Assembly (NCBI GenBank): GCA_033239525.1
Contig: BSYO01000033.1
Coordinates: forward strand, 6,191,501-6,255,500
Source of the DNA: Nepenthes gracilis
Lineage: Eukaryota; Streptophyta; Magnoliopsida; Caryophyllales; Nepenthaceae
Reading direction: 5' to 3'
Length of the DNA stretch: 64,000 bases
Positions 1 to 12,900 of this stretch are shown in pieces. The translations under genes were made by a program, and so were the position numbers. The notes below the pieces were generated by a model. That model saw nothing but the letters and a program-made list of their open reading frames with translations, was not told the origin of the DNA and made no database searches. How positions within the stretch are numbered: the first letter of the stretch is position 1; each line of letters opens with the position of its first letter.

Positions 1-979
1 TGTACCAAGCTTCTAAATAACTTTGAAGGAAGTGCTTGATTTGTTACTTAGCTAAATGAAACTGTTGCCTTCAGAGAGAAGTATCTGCTTTTGGAATTCT
101 CATATTGATTCTTTGTCATAACAAGAATTCTGAGTGTCTTTTAGTCTTGGTTTGTTTCTTTAGCAATTTATCATTGGTTATTTTTGTCACACATAAAGTT
201 CAGAGGTCTTAGGGACCTAAATCTCACTCCCTTATATTTAATAGATGACTAAGCTTGTAGAACCTTGTTCTTTCTGAATTTTTTTTTTTCTTTACAGATA
301 TTTAGTTTGCTTCCTTTTCCTTTTCCTTTGATTGAACCTCAAAAAGTTGCCACTTGTTAATCTGGTTCAGCAAACTGGGAAAAGGTTTCATGTATAAATT
401 CTTTTTGTTTTTATTTAGGTAGGCGAGAACGAAAAATTGGTGCCATGACAACCTCATCATTTAATGGTTAAAAATGTTTATCACAAACTCTTTATATATA
501 GATCACTATTTAGTCTCTTGAGCCTCTTATCAAGTTGAATTTGGGCCTTCGTCGATAATGTAATGTATGTCATCCTAAATTGCTTGCCATAGTACTGAGG
601 TAGGTGTTGTGTCTCCCCCTCCCCCCACTCCACACCCCCATAAAAATAGAAAAAATGAAAAAGAGTTGTTCAGGATTCTAGAATAGTATTATTGCCTTTA
701 ACTGGCTTGCCAATGACATTCCAACTTTGTTGTTCTGCAATACTGTAAGTGGAAAAATTATGTTACTGGAGCCAATAAATCAAGGGTAGTTAGGGAAGGA
801 TCATGATATAAATACTTACACTTGGGAAAAGATGAAGTGTTGCTTTTGCATTGACCAACGACATTTTTTAGGTTTCATTCTAGCACACTCTGTGCACATT
901 TTTGTCATATGTAACTTTCTAATTCTCTGGTTGCAATATTTTATTGTGGTACAACTGATATTGATAATATGAATAGCAG
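1..979 (+). other. SEC8 intron, 3' part
   Basis: No coding exon is visible here. The stretch ends in a 3' splice site (gaatagcag at 971-979) and is taken to be the end of an intron whose 5' side lies outside the window. It holds a C-rich tract near 613-640 and otherwise ordinary AT-rich sequence. Confidence 0.7.
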
Positions 980-3900
980 GGGTGGGTCAGAAGACAGTCT
1001 TACGTTTGCTTTTCGGTTCACGGATGCTACTATGTCCATTCCGAACCAGGGTACAATTAATGTTTTCCTTTTGCAGTATAATAAATTGCTTTATTTCTCA
1101 AGAAAGAAGATGGTGCCAGAATAAAAATTTTGTTGAAGTTGCAAAATTCCATTTATATATTGTGCTTATGGTTTTAAGTGTCTTGTTTTTATCTTATATG
1201 TTGTTACTTTGTGAGTGAAATTGATTATTGTGTCATATACTATAAGATGAGTGGGCCTTGTGTATTTTTTTGCTCCTATTGTTTTGAGGGACTATGTTAT
1301 TCTGATTAGATCAAATGGGTGATTCAATGATAGAGAAGAAGCCTCCTAGACGAAATATTTTGAGAGTGGAGAAAAAAATCTAAAATGAGTTAATGTTAAA
1401 ACTAAATAACTATCTTGTCTTGTTGTATGGCTAGAAGCATCCTTATCCATGCTTTGTAATTGATGCTAATTGAGTTTTGTCAGGAAAACAAGTTCGTAGA
1501 AGTTTTTTCTCCTCTATAAACAGCTAAATGATGATGTGATTTTTTTCTAATGAAAACCAAAAACAAGACTCCCTTTGTACTCATCCAGAATCCAGTTATA
1601 GACACAAACCAAACTTAGCCTTTTGCCTCTAGGTGGATATGACAACCTCTATACTTGCATTAAACTTTTCATATACCAGTTCTTCTGATCTGATAGCTCC
1701 AAATATGCAAGATTGTACTTACATGCTTTCCTTTGGTTTGCCTCTACCTCTACCCTTTTCTTGCATTTTATGAAGGTCTGTGTGTCACGTGTCCAAAGTA
1801 TATTAAGGTCTTCTATTTGCACTACTCCACCTTTCTCCCATATAATATCTATATGAACAATCTGTTGTTAAGTGACTGCATATCTATTATAACATCTTCA
1901 TCCTAGCACTGCCATTGTTTTGATCTTTATCATCCAATACTCAGATTTATACAAGTAGTCCTAATTACCTCCTTAAAGTTTTGCCTTCAAGTTGGTGTGG
2001 TAGTTTCCGATCACACAAGACTTCAAAGCATGCTTTAATTTCATTCATCTTGCTTTGATTCGCTGAGTAATATCATCATCAATCACATCACCTTTTTGCA
2101 CAATAAATTCAAGTTTTGGGAAGAGACCCTCTTTTATAAGTTTTCCATCATGGATGAAAATATTGGTATCGGTATTGATATCAGTTACGATTATATTGAA
2201 CAAATAAGGGTCTTTATATCTCACAATTCATCACCTTCTATTTTATGCTCTGCTCTGAAAAATCCCTATGAATATCTCCACATATTGGTATTTCATATAT
2301 TGAATAGAAAAATTTTTGAAAATTAAAAGCTGACAAGATTATATCGGCCAATATATCAATTGTATTATGCGATATGTCAGCTAAATATTGACCGTATTAG
2401 CAGATAGTTTGAATATTGGCCGATATATTAGTTTTGTCTATCAATATGAAAACATATCGCGATATTGTCACGGTATTGGAAAATGTCAGTATCAGGAGGC
2501 CCCAATATAGATACATATTGGCTGATATTTCCATTAATGCTTTCCATCCATGTTCTTACCACTCCATCATCATTTGTTTTATGCAAATAAAATGTTTGGT
2601 CTTCATTGTACTAATTATAAGACTATTAGTTTCCAAAGTCTCGCTCTAGAGTTCTCTCTCCCAAGGATGCCACAATCGGCTGCACCTCAGCAACATAGCA
2701 GCAGTGACAGAAGCAGGCAGATCAGCTCATCAAAGGGCAGACCAGCCATCTGTTGAACACCTTATCAGCGGTAAACAGAAGTCAATAGGCTGTTAGAAGG
2801 TTGGATATCCAGTTCAGTTGGAGAACCAATGTAATCCCGAATAAAGGTGTGATGAGTAATGATCCTGAATTCTGTGGAATTCCCTTGTCAATCTGTGTCT
2901 AAACCTTCATCTCTTTCCCTTTTCTCATCCTTTTCTTCACTATTCTTCCTTAATTACACCCAAATGCATCTTAATTCTCTTTGTAACTGATCCAATTCCA
3001 TTAAGAGTATCACATTTGGTAATTCCAATGCTTGGGAATCTAGTTCTCGATCACTAAATTTTCGTGAAAGTTTTTCTTACAAGCAGTGTTAATTGCATCA
3101 GATAAACAGCAAAAGAATTCTGCTCTTATCAACTATTGTACTCCATTTCTGTTACTTGACACTGAAACTGGACTAGAAACAAAACTATGCAAGATTCAGG
3201 TCTTACAATTCCTAGTTCTTCCTATTTAGTATTCTGATTTCAGTGCACAATTCTGCAACAATTTTGTTTCTGCATTCTACAATTCTTCAATTTCACAATC
3301 TGACTTCTGCGTTCTGCATTGGATTTGTACTAAATCATAAATTCTGCACTTTTATTTCTAGAATGGAATTATATGTCCTTGGTTCTTGATCTCCAAGATG
3401 TTAATGCTGATATTCAGTTTTTCTGTATTCTTGCAATATTATGCTTTTATTTTCCATATTGTTAGTATCCCTTGAGAGGTGTCTTGCTTCCGGTCTCTTC
3501 AACAAATTGACTGCATTCTTCATCCATTCCAGCAAGCACTGCATACATTGTATACAATGGCTGTTTAAGTGAAAATCATTGCTGAAGACTTCGTAACTTG
3601 GAATTCTGTCATAGATTCCACAATTGTGTTCATTATTTCATCTGCAAATGGGTGAACCAATACTTTAAATTCTCCAATTTTGATTTGGACCTGTTGTAAG
3701 GGATTCTTCCAGAATCTTGATTCTGCAATGATGCAAAATTAGATGGCTAAACCTAGTGTTCAATACAAACATACTCCAATTCAATTACTTCACGGAAGAG
3801 CATGGCAATATTCTCTTGTTCCGAATCCATGGTATTTCGTATCCAATCACCAAGGAAGTCTTATACCAAGTATTTGATGCCTTCAGCAAGCGTAAAAGTT

Positions 3901-6900
3901 TCATTTGCAAACTTCTTCGAAGATAATCCAAGCCTTTGTGCAGGTTGCCATATTATTGTGCCATGCAATACTTGCAAGGTAGATATATTTCTGAAGGATG
4001 TTGTCAAATTGACGTCAAGCTCTCACACAGGAGTATAGACAATGTTTGGCACTTGCCTACCAAATTCTTACTGGTTCCAGGGCCACATAGGCTATACCCT
4101 TAAAGTGGGCAGGAGTTATTCAAACACTGCTTTCCCAGCTCCTTTTAAGGAAGGTGTCACTCCAGGCCAACTGAATCTGTATGGAGGCTTGCACATGAAA
4201 TTCTGAAACCAGACAACAGTGGCACAATATGAGAAAGGTGTTGACAAGTTCTAAGCACGGAAGACTAGTTGCTGGAAAAGCAGCGGCAGATTTGACTTAC
4301 TGCTGAATCAACTCCAACTATCCCTTGCTGATTTTGAGATATTTTCATCATTTGAAGATTCAGAATCCAGCCCAGAACCTGAAATTTGTTCCATCCTCAA
4401 AATGAGCGCCGTAATCTTAAATTTTGGCCACCACCTGCCCAAACCAAATTTAGCCATTTACACTCCCTCAACTGAAACTCAAATTGCCTACGCACCTTCT
4501 ACATACTAATGTATATCATTCCGAACATAAGCATCTACCTTTCTTATTTAGCCTCCATTTCATTGTCAAAGACAGAGTATTTGTCAAGAAAACATGCCCC
4601 CAACCAAGAACTGCATACTTGTAAACTGTAATAAAGGAGAGAATATGAAGAGAAAGGAAGAAGGCTAAATGTGAAATCCTCTCAATTAAGTTAGGAGTAT
4701 ATTCACACACACATGAACACAGACTTATTTATATTATAGTACAAGAATCAAACTATTGTTACACAAGAATATTCATCTTAACATTCCTCTAGAGATATTG
4801 ATCATGCCCACTTTATTACAAATATATTTAATTTGAACTTCAGTTAAATGTTTGATGAAAATGTCTATTAGGTAATCTCCAGTTTGTACATCTGATGTGA
4901 ATAAGACCTTGTTGAAGCTTCTTACTAATATAGTGACAATTCACTTCTATATGTTTCGTGTGATCGTGAAATACTGGATTTTACACAATGTGAATCGTCG
5001 CTTGATTATTGTGCAACAACTAAGACGGTCCAAATTCCTTACTTCTAATCGACTCTAACAACTGTCGAAGCAACATTATTGCATGCGTAACATGTGTAAA
5101 TACAAGATATTTTAATTCGTCACTTAACCTAGCAACCAATTTTATTTCTTGTTCTTCCATCGCAAAATTCTACCTCCAACAAACATGCAATAGCTATGGT
5201 ATCATAAGGTGACCCAGCCAATTAGTTTCAAGAACCATTCTACTTGATTATGACTACTGTTAATATAAAGTAGGCCGCCTCTTGGTGTGCCATTAAGGTA
5301 TCTTAGAATATGCACTACAGTGTCCCGCAATTTGAGACATCAGGTGAGAAAATAAATTAACTCACAACAATTATTGATAAGATAATATTTAGTTGAGTTA
5401 TAATAAGATCATTAAGTTTTCCAACGAATTAGTTGTATCGCTATCGCTCAGTAAGAACTTTCAGATTGTCTGCAAATGATTTCAATCTTGATTCCATAGG
5501 TGCATCACATGGTCTTGCATCAGACATATCCCTATCTCTGTAGCAAAACTACGACGTATTTCTATGAGTGAAAAATGTCATGATGACATCTTGCAACTTC
5601 AATACTAAGAGCAAGCTCCCAATTTCATTATTTTGACATTCTTTAAGGTTTGCAATGCCAATGCTGTTAGTACCAGCAATTACAATATCATTCTAGGATG
5701 ATGATAGAATATAAAGTAATTATTATCATAATCAAGGACTTTTCTAACAATATAATATCTTTTTTAATTGACAAACATGCCTAGACTCCCTTTGAGCTAT
5801 AAATGCCGGAGGTTGCTCAAGATATATTTCCTAAATATTACTATGTAGGAAGACGTTGTTGGCATCTAATTGATCAACTCCCATTATAAGTAGCATCCTA
5901 AGACAAAATTCAAACACAGGTCAATTTGGTGAATAGGCAAAGGTATCAGTGTAGTTTGCCCAAATTTTTGAGCGTATCCCTTGACTACTAGATGGGCCTT
6001 TAGCCTAGCTACAGAACCATTCAGATTCACTTTTCCTTTGTGACCCATCTATAGATAGTGGACTTCTTTCCAAATGGTTAGGGGACCAGATCTCAAGTTT
6101 TGATATACTCAACTATGAACATTTTCTTCTCCATAGCTGCTTAGCAATTGGGATGAGAAATAGTTTTAGGAGCCGGCAGCGGTACAATCTGAGAATCCAA
6201 GGTGGACAAACAGGCATGAAGAGAAGGTGAATCACCCGCTTATGAAAGAGTTTGATAAAGGAGATTCTGCAAAGTTATGATGACCTTTCCATAGAGAATT
6301 GGAACTTTTAAGGTTGTCATTGGATAAAGAGTAGGAGGAACTGTAGACAGGGGTATTATCTTAATCGGGACTAGCTCAAAAGCAGAAACAAGAGAGGAAC
6401 CAAACATTTGATGAGAAACAAGAACATTAATTTTGGAAACAGGACATGATGTTATAGGAGGCAAAGTTGCAACTCAATGAATGTCTCTATAGCTAGAAAC
6501 TCATTATCAGGACTGCATTTAGATGATGGACAAGAAGATTAGGTTTCTGGGTGATGATGAGGGATGGATTCTTGAAAGTGATCATCAAAGGACACAAAAA
6601 ATTGTCCCAAGTTGGGTGAGAAATATTGGTATTAAGTGGAGGGTATATGTAAAAAATACGCTTACAATATTTAGCATAAAGTTTAGTCACTGGAAGTCAA
6701 ATGTCGTGAACATAACACACACACAAAAGAAAAAGTTACGGTACAAAATGTTATGGTTTACTGATAAAATAAGATGTGCAACATCCCCCTAGAGCACAGA
6801 TGAGGGCATGCACCAATGAGGTGACATGCAGTCTAGACTGGCTCACCCCAGAAAAGTTTTTTTACTCTTATGTGATAGGGCTCTATTTTCTCTCCACTAC

Positions 6901-9900
6901 TCCATTTTCATGTGTATCTTGAGGCAAGGGTGCTGATGGCAAATCCCATGCTAGGACATAAATGAGGTAAATAGGGTATAAAGCCATGTAAAAATAGAGA
7001 TCTGATTTGGAATTTCAGCACAAAAGGCAACGAAAATTAATAACTCATAGAAACTTGTCATTAAATATAACTAGGTAGTTTACAAATAAGGATATTAATA
7101 AAAGCAACGGAATAATGAGAGCCTATTTTAGATGGCACATGACAAGGACCCTAAACATCTAAGTGAGCTATCTCAAAAAGAGTAAAAGCTTGTTTATTGA
7201 CTTCAGAATAATACAATAAACGATGATGTTTAGCATCCTGACAAGATGCATGAAACAAATTAGAAATAGAGTGAAGACTCGGATAAAATTGCTTCAGATT
7301 TGATGATGAATAATGGCCCTGCCCTGACATATTCCATGACCCCCACCTCGAATTGACATATTCCATGACCCCCCCTCGAACAATAGATGATGTGTGGCTA
7401 ATCGAAGCTTCTTAATCAGTTAAACCAATAGTAACAATTGATGAAGTGGCATGGTTGACATTCAAGAGTTGAGAAAAGACATCAACTAATGAAGTCACCT
7501 TTGGGTTGGCTAAGATCTCGAATCTAGCAGACTCAATCCAGTTTCATTCTAGCAAGGAAACCTAAAATCACCAACTGGTCACATTGCTCACACATTTTCT
7601 TCACTTTAGTAGTGAGCGGCATAAGTACATTCAATTCTTTGTAGAGTTTCTCGAAGTTGGCATTGTAATCAGTCTCCCTTAGACCCTTTCAATTTATACG
7701 GAAGACACTCTTGGATACATCAAACATTCTTGACAACTTGTATTTTACAGAATAGAGAATTTATGGATAATCCCACTAGTCTGTTGACAATATTTTGAAT
7801 GTGTGAACCCTTTTCTATTGGAAGTTAATCAACTGAGTATATAGTCAAACATCTTCTTGTTGCCACTCTTTACCCCAAAAATGATCCATATCAGAATCCT
7901 GATACCTATCAGTAAGATCATCCTCCTTAACATTTCCACATAAAATAACTAGAACTATTTTCTGCTAGCGTTGATAATTCATCCATCTAGTCACTGATCT
8001 GTAATCTAAGACAGTGTGGTAGAAACAGTTTCAGAAACAACAATTTCTTGTTCACTAGTCCATGTGGGAGCACTCCTCTCTGGATGCGCTTCAGTCACCA
8101 TGTCCCTTATGACAATATTAGAACTTGAGTGTCAGTCGAGTGTCAGCCACTTCTCATCGACCGCTCACGTGTGGGTTGATTGCCAAGCAGTTGTTCTTCA
8201 GTTGCAAGAAGCAGAAATCAAAATTTCTCTCTACAAATCGAGCACCACTCACAAGGGTCTAGAACACCCAAACAATAGTCGAAGTATACCCACAAAATTG
8301 TGCACATGACAAGACTAAAAAAATTGAGCAGACCAATTGAAATCGAATGGTGCAAATGGAAAAAGAAATCTCGCATAGTCTCCTATGCAAGGGTTGGAGA
8401 ACTAAGTCAAAACTATCATAATAGATCTGTGTTGATCAATCATTTGGCAGTAGAAAACATGTGTAGGCAATTCTTTTAGACACGATGACAGTGGCTGCTT
8501 TGGCCATGCATTGGACAGTGGCTGGCTTTAATACCTGGTAAAGTAAAATAGTAGAGGGAAGATGGTCAAATTGTGAGACCCTCCAAAATAGAAGTGTGTG
8601 TAATAATTTGCAATATAGACCAATCACCAAAATACCCTTAAGCATATTCCATTCTAACATAAACAATCATTAGGTCAGTAATACATACCCTTAGAAAGGT
8701 ACTCTATGGTATTAGATGGGGTAGTAGTAATTGATAGCAAACTAGCCTGCAAGAACTTCACATTTCACTACACAACAAAATGACAGCATTCTTGAGAGTG
8801 GAAGTAGCAGTTGCAAATTTTCTCAAACTGTATCAAGCATGAAATTGAATCTGTGTCTTTTGGATCTCATGTTTCTTCATTGATGATATAACCTGGGGCT
8901 AGCTATGATGATCCTTGCCACAAGCAGCAGCACCTCAGCAACCCAGCAATCACATACAAAATAACACACACAGAAGAAGAGAAGCGGTGGATCAGCTCAT
9001 CTCTTGGGCTTATTTTTCATCTCTTTCCCTCCCTCTAAGTTGTCATCTCCTTCTTTACTCTCCCTTCTTAATTAGTCACTTTTTTTACACAACTACATCT
9101 TAATTCTCTCTGGCTGATCTGTTATGATCCGTCACAAGTTCCAATCTAGGATTAATTTCTTTCCTTGTCTTATCCAGAATCACTTTATCATCGGAAGATA
9201 GCATGCACTAAAGCACATTGTCTTATGTGCTTGGTTTGCATGTCTATACCAGGCAAATAGATATGGACTTTTAATGAATTTCATTGTTACTGGATTTTGC
9301 AAGCCCCCTACATGCTGTCTACTGAATGTGGTTCTTAATGATATTCTTTACTGGAAAATGATGTTTCTCTATGTACTGCATACTGGGCTATGCTTTCCTG
9401 CCAGCATCCTGTTATGCATGGATGACCATTATTTAAATGAAGCTAATCCTAGTTCTAATCAGAAAAGCTTCAGTCTCCCTGGCATTTGTCCTTCAAAATG
9501 CCATTGCTCCATTGCATTTGCATTTTTGCAATGGAAAAGTTACTGTTTCTGTAGAATTCTGCAAATGATTTCTCTTGGTTCTTATCGTGTACCTTCTCCA
9601 AATCAATAAATAGCCTTAATTGCTTAATAAGTCTCCTTAATAAATAGATAGCTTCCATAGTAGACTTGCCTAGCATACATTTGACATGGTTCTCTGATTT
9701 ACTTTTATCTTGCATTCTATTCCTTTCAATCGCACGTTCCCTTAGCTTTATAGTACGACCCATCAACTTACTACTTACATATTTGGCACAAGCAACTTTG
9801 AATATCCCCTTTTGTTCTTGTAAGTAGGATTAATCTCTTTATTCACTCTTTTGGCACCAGTAGATGCTGTGTAGGATTTTGATAAGTAGTTTAGTCAACC

Positions 9901-12900
9901 ATTTAATAGCCTCCTCCCCTAGACGACAATGTAGAAGCTGTATTCCTGACCTCCTTGTATCTTCCAAGTGCTTGATAAGACCTATCACAATTGGTAACAA
10001 TTAGTAACCAAGTATTTCAATTGCCTGAACATCTGTGAAGAAATGATTTAATGTGCTCTAATGAGGTGACTTAGTGTTCGAGACTTCTATATTGCAGGAT
10101 CTAGGTAGAGTCTGATGTATCCGGCCATACTGCTGCATTTCAGGTGCTTCAATGCATCTCCAAACAAATTGAAGTCTGACATCAGATCTCTGAACCTGCA
10201 AAATTCTGTCATTATAACTCTCGTTGGTTTTGCCTACTTGCTTTGGAGAGAGTGTAAAATTTATAACAGTGCTTAACATGGTTTAGAAAAATGTGCTGCA
10301 ATCTCTTTCTATGGCTCAATCTATTGAATCATCTTCTCTGATGTAGTTCATTAACAACAGTTTCTTTGAAGCTTAATTAGCAAATCTGTTCCTCCTGTGC
10401 ATATTTTATCACTGAATTAAAAAATCTAGTATAGTTCTCATCCTATTACTTCTGACACAGAGTCTGTATTGGCTACTTTGTTCTTTTTTTAGATGGGAAC
10501 ATGATGTAGAGAGGAGGAAAAATTAGAGAGAAGAACAATAGAGGGGTAGAGATAAGAACAAAGACTAGAATGGTAGAGATAAGAAAGAGATCAAACCAAA
10601 GGAGAGAGGGGAAAGGAAGTCGCAATTGCTCAATTGCAATTAGTTTCTCAAACATTCATTCATCAATCATCAATTTATCAAAAAGTTATAGCATAGGGTC
10701 TTTATAAAGAAAATACTGGGTCTAAGATAATTTGGTAATAAATTATCTATTGTTAAAAATAAGAAATCGTAATAAAATAAAATCACAATAAAATAAAATC
10801 AAAACGAGAATATTGTCCAATAAGGAAAACAAATAAAAGCCAATAAAATCAGAATATTTTCTGAAATCTTCTTGGAATATTTGATGTGATATCCGTATCA
10901 ATTCTTCTCTGGTGGTTGGAGCTCGACCCCGTCGAGTTAAAACTTCTGTAGTGAATTTCCCAAACTGTCAATGTTGATAGACATGTGGGAGTGGAGCCGA
11001 AATCGAACTGAGCCACTAATGTCGCCTGAAGGAACAAGACTGAGGCGTGGAGATGTGTAATCCTGCGGATTCTGATAGAGTTGCAATATACTCGGGTCAA
11101 ACTGGTAGCGTGTCTTGCGAGCAATCCAAGCAATTACGAGCTCTGTCCGGTCAACCCATTTGATAAGAAAGCTTTGAATTGATCCATCCCTGGGAGACAT
11201 AAGCTGCTCATCTAAAATAGTATTAATTTTATCATTGTGTGCCTGGAGGGTGAAGAAGTGTGTAGAAATAGGTCGATATGCAATGTGTTACGTCGGGGGG
11301 CACATCAAAGGGATCAACTGATGGGTGAAAATTGAGAAAACCGTCAACATAAAAGGTAGTGTCAAAAGGAGATAAAAGATCAATAACATATGCAGTTAAT
11401 CTGAACTGCTGTAAAATTTTAAATGGACTAGCACTACCAGTATGCAATATAGAAATGGGCCCAGAGAGACGCCGCTGTGGGATGATCCAAACCATAACAA
11501 AACCCTCCAATATAAAAAGCAACATGGATGTTATGCACATTAATGTGAAATTGACTTGAAGTATGACTTATTTCCAAATGTGTATTAATCTCGATGTATA
11601 AGTCATGAAGATATGCCAATATTTTGGCCAGCATGGATGTACGAACATTTGAGGATATCGGAAGTCGGCCTAATAGTTTGGAAAATGCTTCGAGAACAAT
11701 ATTAGCAATCACAATAGGCTCGATGATGGCAACACGATCACTAGCTATGAGACGAATGATATGTAATCTTTTTGTCTCTGCCCTTTTTTCATTAAGAGTC
11801 ATCGAGTTTGGGGGCAAAAGATGGATGTGAAATTTCTTACCTTTGTGAACAAAAGAAGAGGAATTAGAACGATCTTTGATTGTGACATCCAAATCGTATA
11901 ACCAAGGGCGGCCAAAAATGATATAACCCACATCCATTGGTATAACGTCACACCAAATGTAATCTTTGTATGCTAAAAATTAAATTAGTATAAGACAACG
12001 TTCTTTAACGGATATAGCAGATGTGTCAATCCAAGAGACGCTATATGGACTAGGGTGTGGGACCGCCTTTAATCCCAAATGAGAAATAGTATTAGCAGAG
12101 ATCGCATTGATGCAACTACCGCTATCCACGATTACTTTGCAAGCTTTCTCATTCTCTTTGATGTAAGTGTGAAAAATAACATGACGACGCCAATCGTTTG
12201 CCGCTGTTGATTGCGTCAAGGTGCATCGTATAATGGATAGAAATGACTTATCAAGGAAGGCAGAATGAGAGTCGAGAATGGAGGGAGTAGGCCGAATGCA
12301 GCTCACAAATGTGTCAATGTTATCATCATTTTAAGTCATCAAACTCCTCTAACTTGGGTTCATAGACTTGTTCTTCAAGGGGTTTCTCATTTATTTTATT
12401 TTGTTCGTCAATTAATAAAGTATTACTTGGACATTTGGAAGAAATATGTCCAAAATCTTTATAGTTGAAGCACTGTAATTGAGAGTTTCTTCTTGAGGTT
12501 TCAACACTCTTTTCTTGGAGCTCCTTTGCAGGGGAATTAGTGGATGGATGGGGTCCTAAAACAGGCTTGGAATTTGTGGTAGAAGTGTACGATGTGGATT
12601 GACAATACGGTGTCCCGGTAACTTATTTTAAATCTTGGACCAAATGATACGTATTGTCCAAAGCTGTGACACCACGGAGGATAAGTTCTCTCCTAAGCTC
12701 CTCGTGTAGACCTTGCCGGAACCTACTCAATGTCACGGCTTCGTCCTCAATGATGTGGCATCTCATCCGAAAATCATCGAACTGAGCCACATATTCGGTT
12801 ATGGATCGATTATCCTGTTGAAGGACATTTCTCTTGAAGGCATCGTTTTATTTTAGCCCAACTCCGAACAGGGGCGGCCTGATGCCTGATAAAGAGGTCC

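Larger units (their letters stand above)
2663..9122 (-). mobile_element. Degenerate Ty1/copia retrotransposon 1
   Basis: Minus-strand copia relic bounded by two diverged direct repeats taken as LTRs (left 2663-2994 is the 3' LTR, right 8911-9122 the 5' LTR). Between them, on the minus strand, lie gag, integrase, reverse transcriptase and RNase H remnants in copia order, full of stops and frameshifts. A PTB-like gene fragment lies between RNase H and the 3' LTR. No clear target duplication or primer-binding site was found. It is dead and lies inside a SEC8 intron. Confidence 0.75.

Noticed and set aside
421..472. Possible SEC8 exon after TTTATTTAG (frame reads RRERKIGAM)
   Set aside because: It does not match SEC8 and does not join in phase with a conserved block.
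982..1218. 78-codon ORF over the first SEC8 exon
   Set aside because: It is in a different frame from the conserved SEC8 residues and starts with GTG; the real exon is 980-1050.
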